From Haloferax profundi (lineage in GTDB: Archaea > Halobacteriota > Halobacteria > Halobacteriales > Haloferacaceae), in assembly GCF_001469865.1 (NCBI RefSeq), contig NZ_LOPV01000378.1, positions 1 through 38,097 on the forward strand: a stretch of 38,097 bases of DNA, read 5' to 3'. Positions 8,511 to 16,257 of this stretch are shown in pieces. Both the position numbers and the translations under genes were made by a program. The notes beneath the pieces were generated by a model. It saw only the letters and a program-made list of their open reading frames with translations. It had not been told where the DNA came from and ran no database searches. Each line of letters starts with the position of its first letter. Position 1 is the stretch's first letter.

Positions 8511-9941
8511 ATGAGTTCCGACCAAGACCACCTAAAAGAGACAGACACGGAAGCTCGCTTCGAGTTCAAGAAGGAGCAGAAGGCCGCGTTCGCGGCCGAG
8601 AAGGGTCTCAACGAAGAGACCATCCGCGTCATCTCGGAAGACAAAGACGAGCCCGAATGGATGCTGGAGCGCCGCCTCCGCGCGCTCAAGCAGTACCAGA
8701 AGATGCCGATGCCGACCGACTGGCCCGGCCAGCCTGACCTCTCCGAGGTCGACGTGGACGAAATCGTCCCGTACATCCGCCCCGACGTCGAAGTCCGCGG
8801 CGGTGTCGACGACTGGCGCGACCTGCCGGACGACATCAAGGACACGTTCGACAAACTGGGTATCCCGGAAGCCGAGAAGAACGCCCTCTCGGGCGTCGGT
8901 GCCCAGTACGAGTCCGAAGTCGTCTACCAGAACATGCAGGAACGCTGGGAGGAGAAAGGCGTCGTCTTCATGAACATGGACCAGGCGGTCCAGGAACACG
9001 AAGACATCGTCAAGGAGTACTTCATGACGAAGTGCGTTCCCCCGAGCGACAACAAGTTCGCCGCGCTCCACGGGGCCATCTGGTCCGGTGGGTCGTTCGT
9101 CTACGTCCCCGAGGACACGACGGTCGACATGCCGGTGCAGGCGTACTTCCGCATGAACTCCGAGGGGATGGGCCAGTTCGAACACACGCTCATCGTCGCA
9201 GAGAAGGGCTCCGAAGTCCACTACATCGAGGGCTGTTCGGCACCCAAGTACTCCGCGTTCAACCTTCACTCCGGCGGCGTCGAAGTGTTCGTCGGCGAGG
9301 ACGCCCACGTGCAGTACTCGACCGTCCAGAACTGGTCGAAGAACACGTACAACCTCAACACGAAGCGTGCCATCGTCGAGAAGAACGGGCGCATGGAGTG
9401 GATTTCGGGCTCGATGGGCTCGAAGGCCACCATGCTCTACCCCGCGTCCATCCTGAAGGGCCGCGGCGCGTCCGACAACCACATCACCATCGCCTTCGCG
9501 GGCGAGGGCCAGAACATCGACACCGGCGCGAAGGTCTACCACAACGCCCCCGACACCAAGTCGACCATCGAGTCGAAGTCCATCTCCAAGGACGGCGGCC
9601 GCACCAACTACCGCGGCCTCGTCCACATCGCAAACGGCGCGACCAACTCCTCGACGGCAGTCGAGTGTGACGCGCTGATGTTCGACAACGAGTCCACCTC
9701 GGACACGATGCCGTACATGGAGATCAACGAGTCCACCGTGGACGTCGCTCACGAGGCGACCGTCGGGAAGATCGGCGACGAGGACATCTTCTACCTCCAG
9801 TCGCGCGGCCTCGACGACGACGACGCAAAGCAGATGATCGTCTCCGGGTTCATCGAACCCATCACGGAGGAACTGCCCATCGAGTACGCAGTCGAACTCA
9901 ACCGACTCGTCGAACTCGAGATGGAGGGTAGCCTCGGATAA
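8511..9941 (+). CDS. sufB: SufB, Fe-S cluster scaffold
   Basis: 476 aa from ATG 8511. The right-handed beta-helix core is recognisable. The motif IEGCSAP carries the cysteine equivalent to the sulfur-accepting C254 of E. coli SufB. C386 (in VECDAL) and E415 (in AHEATVG) are 29 residues apart, exactly the spacing of E. coli C405 and E434, the residues implicated in cluster building. The protein is therefore expected to be fully functional with SufC and SufD. No SufS desulfurase or SufE/U sulfur donor is encoded nearby, as is common in archaea, so the sulfur source must be elsewhere. It lies between sufC (15-nt gap) and sufD (3-nt gap), clearly one operon. Confidence 0.96.
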   Translation: MSSDQDHLKETDTEARFEFKKEQKAAFAAEKGLNEETIRVISEDKDEPEWMLERRLRALKQYQKMPMPTDWPGQPDLSEVDVDEIVPYIRPDVEVRGGVDDWRDLPDDIKDTFDKLGIPEAEKNALSGVGAQYESEVVYQNMQERWEEKGVVFMNMDQAVQEHEDIVKEYFMTKCVPPSDNKFAALHGAIWSGGSFVYVPEDTTVDMPVQAYFRMNSEGMGQFEHTLIVAEKGSEVHYIEGCSAPKYSAFNLHSGGVEVFVGEDAHVQYSTVQNWSKNTYNLNTKRAIVEKNGRMEWISGSMGSKATMLYPASILKGRGASDNHITIAFAGEGQNIDTGAKVYHNAPDTKSTIESKSISKDGGRTNYRGLVHIANGATNSSTAVECDALMFDNESTSDTMPYMEINESTVDVAHEATVGKIGDEDIFYLQSRGLDDDDAKQMIVSGFIEPITEELPIEYAVELNRLVELEMEGSLG

Positions 9942-9944
9942 CCA

Positions 9945-11156
9945 ATGAGTGCGCAACTTCCCGCCAACCTGTCTGAAGAGACAGTACGAGAGATTTCGGA
10001 CGCACGGGACGAGCCCGAGTGGCTCCTCGAGGCCCGACTCGAAGCCCTCGAAGCACTCGACACGCTCGAACTCCCCGACGTCATCCAGACGCCGGGCCGC
10101 CGATGGACGAACCTCGAAGCCCTCGACTTCGAGTCGCTCGTCGACCCGCTGAACCAGTCCGACGAGACGACCCGCGAGGCACCCGACGACGTCGTCGTCC
10201 TCCCCTTCACGGAGGCGCTCGACGAGTACGGTGACCTCATCGAGGAGCGATTCGGCTCCGTCCTCGACCTCGAGACGAACTACCTCACCGCACTGTCTGC
10301 GGCGCTGTTCACCACGGGTACGTTCATCTACGTCCCCGAGGACGTCAACGCCGAAGACGTGAAGATTCGCGCCGAGATGAACTCTCGGTCGCTCTTCAGT
10401 CACACGCTCGTCGTGACCGAGAAGTCCTCGTCGGTCACCATCCTCGAAGGCACCGAGTCCGGTGACGCCGACGTGGAGGGTGAGCGGTACTTCTCGAACC
10501 TCGTCGAAATCGACGCGGGCGAGAACTCGTACGTCCAGTACGGGTCGCTCCAGAACCTCGACGAAGACACCTACACGTACTCGCTCAAGCGTGGGGACGC
10601 CGGCACCTACTCGACCATCAACTGGATCGAGGGGAACCTCGGCTCCCGCCTCACCCGCAGCGACATCGAGACCGAACTCAACGGCGACGCTTCGGAGACG
10701 AAGATCGTCGGCGCGTTCTTCGGTCACAACGACCAGCACCTCGACGTGAACGCACGTGTCTGGCACAAAGCCGAGAACACGACGGCAGACCTCGTGACTC
10801 GCGGCGTCCTCGACGACCACGCCCGCTCGGTCTACGAGGGTGTCCAGGACGTCGGCCGCGACGCGTGGAGTACGAACTCCTACCAGCGTGAGAACACGCT
10901 GATGCTCTCGGACGAGTCCGAAGCAGACGCGTCGCCGAAGCTCATCATCAACAACCACGACACCGAAGCGTCGCACGCCGCGACGGTCGGACAGGTGGAC
11001 AAAGAGGACCTCTTCTACATGGTCTCTCGGTCCATCCCCGAAGAGACGGCGCGCAACATGCTCGTGGAGGGCTTCTTCGTGCCCGTCCTCGAAGAGATAG
11101 AAGTCGACGAGTTCCGCGAGGACCTCGAAGAACTCATCGCCGCGCGTCTGGACTAA
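9945..11156 (+). CDS. sufD: SufD, Fe-S cluster scaffold partner
   Basis: 403 aa, ATG 3 nt after the sufB stop. It is a paralogue of SufB: the N-terminal segment LSEETVREISDARDEPEWLLEARL repeats the pattern at the SufB N-terminus, and the C-terminal beta-helix ends in SHAATVG. H344 in that motif sits where E. coli SufD has the assembly-site H360. The protein contains no cysteine at all, so it cannot carry persulfide and can contribute only the histidine side of the SufB-SufD interface. The operon ends here; a seven-T run (11176-11182) follows 20 nt later. Confidence 0.95.
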   Translation: MSAQLPANLSEETVREISDARDEPEWLLEARLEALEALDTLELPDVIQTPGRRWTNLEALDFESLVDPLNQSDETTREAPDDVVVLPFTEALDEYGDLIEERFGSVLDLETNYLTALSAALFTTGTFIYVPEDVNAEDVKIRAEMNSRSLFSHTLVVTEKSSSVTILEGTESGDADVEGERYFSNLVEIDAGENSYVQYGSLQNLDEDTYTYSLKRGDAGTYSTINWIEGNLGSRLTRSDIETELNGDASETKIVGAFFGHNDQHLDVNARVWHKAENTTADLVTRGVLDDHARSVYEGVQDVGRDAWSTNSYQRENTLMLSDESEADASPKLIINNHDTEASHAATVGQVDKEDLFYMVSRSIPEETARNMLVEGFFVPVLEEIEVDEFREDLEELIAARLD

Positions 11157-11175
11157 CTGCGCTGGACGCTCCACG

Positions 11176-11187
11176 TTTTTTTCTTTC
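11176..11187 (+). terminator. Oligo-T terminator of sufCBD
   Basis: TTTTTTTCTTTC begins 20 nt past the sufD stop. Runs of T in the coding strand are the known intrinsic termination signal in archaea. Between here and the next gene (11369) I see only promoter-like sequence. Confidence 0.6.
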
Positions 11188-11368
11188 AGTTCGTCTCGAC
11201 GTTCTCTCCAGTGTCTCGTCGATACCGGCGTCAGTCTGCCGTGTCGACGTGATACTCCCGAAATTCGGTCAGTCAGGAAACTGTCTAGCTGCTAAGGTCT
11301 TTGCCCGTACTCGGCGTATGCTCTCCCATCCGGAGCGGAGCACGATTGTCCAACCGGAGGGTAGTACG

Positions 11369-12523
11369 ATGTCCAGCAACACCAGCAACGGAGAACCATT
11401 CAGATACGACGCCGAGGTACGCCCCGGTGAGAAACGCCACATCATGTACGAGGTTGGAGAGTCCTTCCTCGGAGACCCGATAGAGATTCCGGTGACCATC
11501 ATCAACGGTGTCAACAAGGGCCCACGGGTGTTCGTCAGCGCCGCGATGCACGGCGACGAAGTCAACGGGGTAAAAGTCGTCCAGGAGGTGGCAGACCGCT
11601 ACGACCCACAGGAACTCTCTGGGACCATCGTGTGCCTGCACGTCCTCAACGTGCCGGGCTACCGGGCACACCTGCGGTACCTGCCAATCTACGACCGCGA
11701 CCTGAACCGGTCGTTCCCCGGGTCGGAGAACGGGAACGAGGGGAAGCGAATTGCCAAAGTCATCTACGACCGCTTCATCTCCAACTGCGACATCGGTGTG
11801 GACTTCCACACGTCGACGCGGAACAAGGTGACCCTCTTCCACACGCGAGCGGACATGAGCGACCCCGCAGTGGCCGAGGTGGCGAACGCCTTCCTCTCGA
11901 GCATCGTCCTCGACGGGGCGGGGTCTGAGGGCATGATGCGCCGGGTCGCATCCGAAAACGGGGTTCCAACCATCACCGTCGAGATGGGTGAAGCACACCG
12001 CTACCAACCGGTGTTGGTCGACCGCGCACTCGAAAACTTGCACAACCTCTTCGCCTACTTCGGCGTGATAGACGACGAGTTCGAAAGCGAACCGGTGTGG
12101 CAACGCATCGTCGGGTCGAAAGAGAAGAAGTGGATTCGGTCGACTGCAGGTGGGTGGGTCGACATGGACTGGGGACCGTACCCAATCGTCGAAGAGGGAA
12201 AGTCGGTCTGTACCATCTCCGACCACTTCAAACGCGAAGAACACGTCGTCGAAGCACCCTTTACGGGACTCGTCATCGGGATGGCCGCAAGTCCGATAAC
12301 CGTCCCCGGACAGATAGTCGCACACGTCGTCTCGATAGACGAGGACGACCGAAAGGTAATCGAGAGGGTAGTCGACGAGCAAGGGTACTCCAGTATTGGC
12401 ACCTACCACTGGATGGGTCAGCGCGTAACGCCGAAAGAAGAACGACGGCGGACCGCCGAAGAACCGCAGACTCCCGAAGAGCCCGAGACGACGGAGACGG
12501 AACCCGAAAGGGGAACCGCTTAA
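11369..12523 (+). CDS. AstE/AspA-family zinc hydrolase (succinylglutamate desuccinylase/aspartoacylase-like)
   Basis: 384 aa from ATG 11369, chosen because GGAGGG (11356-11361) sits 7 nt ahead of it. The frame stays open upstream to 11249 with an alternative ATG at 11318. M14-type carboxypeptidase-fold signatures are present: HGDE (H61, E64) as zinc ligands, the substrate-binding arginine in DLNRSFPG, the third ligand in DFHTS, and the catalytic Glu in VEMGE. The C-terminal half (VVEAPFTGLVIGM...VPGQIVAHV) resembles the beta domain of the family. The last 30 residues are a disordered Glu/Thr/Pro tail. Such enzymes remove acyl groups from N-acyl amino acids. The exact substrate cannot be read from sequence and no arginine-catabolism genes are nearby. 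Confidence 0.88.
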   Translation: MSSNTSNGEPFRYDAEVRPGEKRHIMYEVGESFLGDPIEIPVTIINGVNKGPRVFVSAAMHGDEVNGVKVVQEVADRYDPQELSGTIVCLHVLNVPGYRAHLRYLPIYDRDLNRSFPGSENGNEGKRIAKVIYDRFISNCDIGVDFHTSTRNKVTLFHTRADMSDPAVAEVANAFLSSIVLDGAGSEGMMRRVASENGVPTITVEMGEAHRYQPVLVDRALENLHNLFAYFGVIDDEFESEPVWQRIVGSKEKKWIRSTAGGWVDMDWGPYPIVEEGKSVCTISDHFKREEHVVEAPFTGLVIGMAASPITVPGQIVAHVVSIDEDDRKVIERVVDEQGYSSIGTYHWMGQRVTPKEERRRTAEEPQTPEEPETTETEPERGTA

Positions 12524-12575
12524 GTTCGTCACAGACTCACCTCTGTGTATGACTCAGTTGGTATCGCACGCGAAC

Positions 12576-12581
12576 GGAGGG
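12576..12581 (+). promoter_or_regulatory. Shine-Dalgarno site deciding the start of the ferritin-like gene
   Basis: GGAGGG lies 8 nt before GTG 12590. A TATA-like GCTTAAGTT near 12518 would start transcription around 12545-12550, so the GTG at 12545 would be at the very 5' end. The SD makes 12590 the better start. Confidence 0.55.
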
Positions 12582-12589
12582 TTTCGCCG

Positions 12590-13081
12590 GTGAGCGTCGG
12601 GTATCAGGTCACCTCTGACCACCAACTCGCTCGGTTGCTCCAAATCGGAATCGTCCTCGAAGAAGTCGTGGAGGCACGCGCTTACCACCACCACGAAGAA
12701 CTCGACGAGGAGGAACTCGACGAGGAGATTCGTGACCTCCTGTCACACGCCGCCGAAGAGTCGGCCGAGCACAGAGAGCGACTCGAACGAATCATCGACC
12801 GATTAGACGTCGAGAGCGTGCCGTTCGAAGAGATAGAGGCGCTCGTCGAAGCGCAGTACGGCCAGACCAAGCCCGAAGACTTCGACGGCGTCCTCTACGA
12901 CCAACTCTGTAACGAAGAGACAGCCTACAAGTTCTACGACGACGTCATCGAGGCTATCGAGGCGAGCGACGCACAGTTCACCATCGACCGCGAGGAACTC
13001 GTCGCAACGCTCGCTGCGATTCGCGACGAGGAAGCCGAGGGCGTGGAGAAAGTGACGCAAATCATGGAAGAGCGCGAGTGA
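12590..13081 (+). CDS. Ferritin-like/rubrerythrin-type helical protein
   Basis: 163 aa from GTG 12590 (SD-supported; a GTG at 12545 would add 15 residues). The protein is almost entirely helical and could form a four-helix bundle: helix 1 LLQIGIVLEEVVEARAYHHHEEL, helix 2 LLSHAAEESAEHRERLERII, helix 3 NEETAYKFYDDVIEAIEAS, helix 4 ELVATLAAIRDEEAEGVEKV. Glutamates recur where diiron ligands sit in ferritin-like proteins, and H61 follows the second-helix glutamates. However, the classic ExxH of the last helix is replaced by EExEG, so the metal site may be incomplete. It ends 4 nt before a DtxR-family gene and the two are almost certainly co-transcribed. A role in iron handling or oxidative stress is inference; no transmembrane segment is seen. 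Confidence 0.7.
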   Translation: MSVGYQVTSDHQLARLLQIGIVLEEVVEARAYHHHEELDEEELDEEIRDLLSHAAEESAEHRERLERIIDRLDVESVPFEEIEALVEAQYGQTKPEDFDGVLYDQLCNEETAYKFYDDVIEAIEASDAQFTIDREELVATLAAIRDEEAEGVEKVTQIMEERE

Positions 13082-13085
13082 CACG

Positions 13086-13538
13086 ATGAACACCGCAGAC
13101 CAATACGTCAAGGCGATTTACCTGCTGCAAGAGATGGAAAACGGCCCGGCGGCGACGGGTGCGCTCGCGGATATGATGGACGTGAGTCCGGCGAGTGCCA
13201 ACGAGATGATTGGAAAACTCGAGTCCCGTGGTCTCGCCGAACACGAGAAGTACAAGGGTGTCACACTGACCGACGAGGGAATCATCCGCGCCCGCGATGC
13301 GCTCCAGACGTACTGCATCATCGAACGGTTCCTCTCGAACGTCCTCGACGTCGAGGAGTTCCGCGCCGAGGCCCGCGAACTCGAACCGGTCATCGACGAC
13401 ATGATTGCGGGCCGACTCGACACCATCGTCGACCGAAACTCGGAGTGCCCCGACTGTTTCGACCCCGAGACGGACGCGTGCCAGTATCTCGACGTGTGTG
13501 GTGCTGAGGCGGAGACAGAGACAGAAGCCGCCGACTGA
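13086..13538 (+). CDS. DtxR-family transcription regulator with a C-terminal four-cysteine motif
   Basis: 150 aa, ATG 4 nt after the ferritin-like gene. Residues 1-65 are the winged helix of DtxR/MntR proteins (ADQYVKAIYLLQEM, DVSPASANEMIGKLESRGL as recognition helix, then the wing). Residues 70-115 are the dimerisation helices. By my alignment from memory to C. diphtheriae DtxR, the primary-site ligands M10, C102 and H106 are Q6, R97 and P101 here, and only E105 is kept as E100. In the second site H79 and H98 are also replaced. Instead the C-terminus has C121-x2-C124-x7-C132-x5-C138, plus C77. No SH3-like third domain is present. It may sense Fe-S clusters, zinc or redox state rather than free Fe(II). 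Likely targets are its own operon and perhaps suf, as inference. Confidence 0.88.
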   Translation: MNTADQYVKAIYLLQEMENGPAATGALADMMDVSPASANEMIGKLESRGLAEHEKYKGVTLTDEGIIRARDALQTYCIIERFLSNVLDVEEFRAEARELEPVIDDMIAGRLDTIVDRNSECPDCFDPETDACQYLDVCGAEAETETEAAD

Positions 13539-13542
13539 TTCT

Positions 13543-13549
13543 ACAAAAA
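13543..13549 (-). terminator. T-run terminator of the DsrE-TusA-SQR-DUF1641 operon
   Basis: Read on the minus strand, ATTTTTGTAG follows the DUF1641 stop by about 45 nt. The same short interval separates this operon from the converging dtxR-like gene. Confidence 0.4.
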
Positions 13550-13595
13550 TACGAGACGGATTCGTTCGGGGATTTCCCCGAGGGCGTTCAGGTGA

Positions 13596-14324
13596 CTACG
13601 CACGCGATTCGTCGAGGGTGTCGAGGTCACCGCCGATACCACGGGCGAGTGCCAACAGGAAGTTCATGCCACGTTGGACCTCTGGGTCGCGGAGTTGCCG
13701 AACCATGCCGATGGTTCCGGTCCGTTTCGGTGGTTCGCTCCCCGCTTCGCCCATGCCGCGTAGCATCGTCTGGATGGCGCGGACGGTGTCTGGGTCACTC
13801 GCCGTGTCGGCGACTTCTCCCAGTGAACTCCCGGTCTTGGCCAACTTCATCACCATCTCGTCGTCCAGCGCGGACGTGGCGAGGGTGATGGCGTCGGCCG
13901 CCTGCGTGAGTTCGTCGAGGGTGCCATCCCGTTCGAGGCGGATGAGCTTCTCGAGGGCGCTCTCGAGCTCGCCTGCGTTCTCACCGACTTCGCCCGCAAG
14001 GTGGGACATCTCCCGGGTGGCGAGGCCGTCTGCCGACTCCATCAGCAGCGACGAGGTGCCGGCGAGTTTGGTCACCATCTCGTCGTCCATGGCGGACGTG
14101 GCGAGCGACGTCGCGTCGAGGAGTTCGTTTAGCAGCCCTACTCGCTCGACGAACGCGACGACTTCGTCGGGGTGTTCGGCGATAGCCGCTTCGAGCGCGT
14201 CGCGCGCCTCGTCGGCAGTCTCCACCTCGTCGGACACCTCGGACTCTGTCGTGGTCGTCTCATCGTCGCTCACGGTGGTCTCTTCGCGCTCCGTCTCTGT
14301 CGTCTCGGTGGATGAATCACTCAT
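13596..14324 (-). CDS. DUF1641 protein with an internal duplication
   Basis: 242 aa. Residues 1-40 are a Thr/Glu/Ser-rich acidic leader without a signal peptide. The rest is helical with alternating Ala/Leu faces. A motif of about 19 residues, LATSAxDDEMVxKLAxTxSS, occurs twice, at residues 74 and 148, exactly 74 residues apart. The C-terminal part (TVRAIQTMLRGMG...GTIGMVRQLRDPEVQRGMNFLLALARGIG) is the most family-like section. DUF1641 proteins are often encoded beside flavoprotein dehydrogenases or formate dehydrogenases and have no established function. Here the gene begins 9 nt after the SQR-like gene, so it may act as a membrane or complex partner of that enzyme. Confidence 0.85.
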   Translation of the reverse strand: MSDSSTETTETEREETTVSDDETTTTESEVSDEVETADEARDALEAAIAEHPDEVVAFVERVGLLNELLDATSLATSAMDDEMVTKLAGTSSLLMESADGLATREMSHLAGEVGENAGELESALEKLIRLERDGTLDELTQAADAITLATSALDDEMVMKLAKTGSSLGEVADTASDPDTVRAIQTMLRGMGEAGSEPPKRTGTIGMVRQLRDPEVQRGMNFLLALARGIGGDLDTLDESRA

Positions 14325-14333
14325 CGTCTCACC

Positions 14334-15482
14334 TCAGATGAGTCCTCTGGCGGTGAGCCAGTACGACTCGTTGTACGCGAGTTTGCTCCAGTGGAGTAGT
14401 TGCGATGGTTCGCGGACCACCGGTTCGTCGCCGTACCCGAACTCCACGAACGTGGCTTCGTCCATCCCGCTCTCGATGAAGCAGATGGTCTTGCCGTCGT
14501 AGGTTTCGGTGGGGACGAGGCCGCGGACGCGACTCGCGAGTCGGGCGGCGACGGTGCCGGCCGCGTAGTGGGCGACACTCCCTGCCTTCGAGGTGGGGAG
14601 GTCGGCAACGTCACCGATTGCGTACACGTCGTCGGCGTTCTTCGCTTCGAGCGTGTTCTTGTCGACTTCGACCCAGCCATCGTCGCCGAGACCCGCGTCG
14701 GACACGAGTTCGCTGCCCGTGTGTGGCGGGATGGCGACGAGGAGGTCGTAGTCGAGTTCGGTCCCTTCCATCGTCTTGACGACGTTCGCCTCGGGGTCGA
14801 TTTCCTCGGCGTTGAAGAACGTCTCTAAGTTGATGTCGCGTTCGTCGAAGAGTTCGGTCGCCCAGTCGGCGATGGACTGGATACCGTGTGCCCGCATGAT
14901 GGGGTAGGTGTACGTAATCTCGACCTGGTCGCGGATGCCGCGTTCGCGGAACCACGCGTCTGCCATCAACACGAACTCGACAGGTGCCGCGGGGCACATG
15001 TGCGGGACGCCGATGACCGAGAGGACGACGTGGCCTTCGGTGAAGCCAGCGAGGGCGTCACGGAGCTTCTCGGCGCCGTTGGGGCCGTAGAAGTGGTGCC
15101 CTCCCTCTTTGAGCCCTGGCACTTCGTCCGGGTCGAGGTTGGCACCCATCGCGAGGACGAGGTGGTCGTAGTCGAGTCCACCATCGTCCTTCGCCAGCGT
15201 CAGGTGTTTGGACTCGGTGTCGATTCCGGTGACACGGTCGACGAGGAGGTTCGCGTGCCGGAGGTCGACGAGGTCCGAGAGTGGACGGCGCGCCTCGTGC
15301 ATCGTCTTCTTTCCGAAGGCGACGTAGAGGAACGCCGGCTTGTACGTCTGTTCCGGCGTGTCGTTGACCAGCGTCACTTCGACGTCACCGGCGTCGATTT
15401 CGTGGGCGAGTTCGTCGGTGAGTCGATTGGTGAGGACAGTCCCGCCCGTGCCGCCACCGACGATTACAATTCGTTCTGTCAT
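14334..15482 (-). CDS. SQR-like FAD-dependent oxidoreductase (sulfide:quinone oxidoreductase family)
   Basis: 382 aa with an N-terminal FAD-binding IVIVGGGTGG, a second dinucleotide fold and the FAD-contact motif VYAIGDVADLP. Two cysteines match the redox pair of sulfide:quinone oxidoreductases: C163 in HMCPAAP and C334 in KTICFIE. The third cysteine found in some SQR types (C128 of A. ferrooxidans) is absent. The C-terminal amphipathic stretch LHWSKLAYNESYWLTARGLI would dock it to the membrane near the quinone pool. Expected chemistry is oxidation of sulfide or a persulfide, with electrons going to menaquinone. It sits in one operon with TusA- and DsrE-like carriers upstream (54-nt gap) and DUF1641 downstream (9-nt gap). 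A generic type II NADH dehydrogenase is less likely given the cysteines. Confidence 0.88.
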   Translation of the reverse strand: MTERIVIVGGGTGGTVLTNRLTDELAHEIDAGDVEVTLVNDTPEQTYKPAFLYVAFGKKTMHEARRPLSDLVDLRHANLLVDRVTGIDTESKHLTLAKDDGGLDYDHLVLAMGANLDPDEVPGLKEGGHHFYGPNGAEKLRDALAGFTEGHVVLSVIGVPHMCPAAPVEFVLMADAWFRERGIRDQVEITYTYPIMRAHGIQSIADWATELFDERDINLETFFNAEEIDPEANVVKTMEGTELDYDLLVAIPPHTGSELVSDAGLGDDGWVEVDKNTLEAKNADDVYAIGDVADLPTSKAGSVAHYAAGTVAARLASRVRGLVPTETYDGKTICFIESGMDEATFVEFGYGDEPVVREPSQLLHWSKLAYNESYWLTARGLI

Positions 15483-15536
15483 AGTGAATGTGGATACTGT
15501 TGGATGCTTCGGCCGTGAGGCCGGGCGTCGTGGGCG

Positions 15537-15785
15537 TTACTTCGTGGTCTCGATGAAGACGGACCAGTAGCCCTCGTCTTCGTGTTCGACGACGTCCAGC
15601 GTCTCGTGGCCGGCCTTGTCGACCCACTCGGGGACGTCGTGGCTGGACGAACTGTCCGTCGTCAGGAGTTCGACGACGGTGCCGGGTTCGAGTTTCTTTA
15701 CTTTGCCGATGAGGTCCATGAGAGGACCGGGGCAGGTCGCACCGCGGGAGTCGACGGTCACGTCGGGTTGGATTGATTCGCTCAT
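15537..15785 (-). CDS. TusA/SirA-like sulfur carrier
   Basis: 82 aa, complete. The family signature R-G-x-x-C-P-G-P is present, with the persulfide-carrying C18 (CPGP at 18-21). The small alpha-beta fold and the conserved C-terminal YWSVFIE strand fit TusA. These proteins pass sulfane sulfur between partners. Lying between a DsrE-like gene and an SQR-like gene, it probably receives sulfur released by the SQR-like enzyme or hands it to the DsrE-like protein, rather than serving tRNA thiolation. It is 73 nt from the DsrE-like gene and 54 nt from the SQR-like gene. Having a single cysteine rules out a disulfide role. Confidence 0.92.
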   Translation of the reverse strand: MSESIQPDVTVDSRGATCPGPLMDLIGKVKKLEPGTVVELLTTDSSSSHDVPEWVDKAGHETLDVVEHEDEGYWSVFIETTK

Positions 15786-15858
15786 TGTCGTGGATTGTGT
15801 TGGTAAGTCGTGGTTGGATGGCGATTCGTCGGTGATGTTCGGCCACTCGGGACAGCGC

Positions 15859-16257
15859 TTAGACGAATATCACCTGCTTGTCTTCGGCGTGGGTCAGGAA
15901 GCCAGAGACGCCGAGCACGTCGTCGAAGACTTCGTGGTAGTCGTCGAGGGACTTTCCGAGCATGTCCATGGACAGTTCACACGCGTAGACGCTGAGCGGG
16001 CCGAGTTCTTTCGCCTGCGCGATGTTCTCGTAGAACATTGCCATGTCCATGCCCTCTGCTTGCATCATCGCCTGGCCGACTTCGCCCATCTCGTAGTCCA
16101 TCGACGCGATGCGCTCTTTATCGAACGCCTCAAGACCGCCCATGGTTGCGAAGATGTCAACCGGAACCTCCGACGCAGCGGCGATTGCTGCGATGTTGCC
16201 AACGGCCTGGAGCCGTTCGAGACGTGCGGATTCGAGTACAATTGCGTAGCCAGTCAT
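15859..16257 (-). CDS. DsrE-family sulfur transfer protein
   Basis: 132 aa, ATG 16257. It has the alternating alpha/beta pattern of DsrE/DsrF/DrsE2-like proteins: opening strand YAIVLES, helix rich in Ala, strand VDIFATMGGLEAF, a Met-rich region (residues 53-74), and strand LSVYACELSMDML with the sole cysteine C93. That position matches the active cysteine of DsrE-type carriers. First gene of the minus-strand sulfur operon, immediately downstream of a promoter containing a 7+7 bp dyad. It probably acts as a persulfide relay with the TusA-like protein. Both the methionine-rich stretch and the single Cys suggest a cytosolic soft-sulfur handler. No membrane segment is visible. Confidence 0.9.
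   Translation of the reverse strand: MTGYAIVLESARLERLQAVGNIAAIAAASEVPVDIFATMGGLEAFDKERIASMDYEMGEVGQAMMQAEGMDMAMFYENIAQAKELGPLSVYACELSMDMLGKSLDDYHEVFDDVLGVSGFLTHAEDKQVIFV

Noticed and set aside
8511-9941. Suspected loss of the SufB assembly cysteine
   Set aside because: A first glance at the MPYME region suggested a missing Cys. Aligning by the C-to-E spacing of 29 residues shows C386/E415 match E. coli C405/E434.
8532-11174. An 880-codon open frame antisense to sufB and sufD
   Set aside because: It lies wholly opposite two intact, recognisable genes, is Val/Asp/Arg/His-rich from reverse-complemented GC codons, and has no domain. Such frames are a by-product of high GC at third positions.
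14334-15482. Type II NADH dehydrogenase as the identity of the flavoprotein
   Set aside because: The two SQR-type cysteines (C163, C334) and the TusA/DsrE neighbours favour the sulfide:quinone oxidoreductase family, although the electron donor is not proved.
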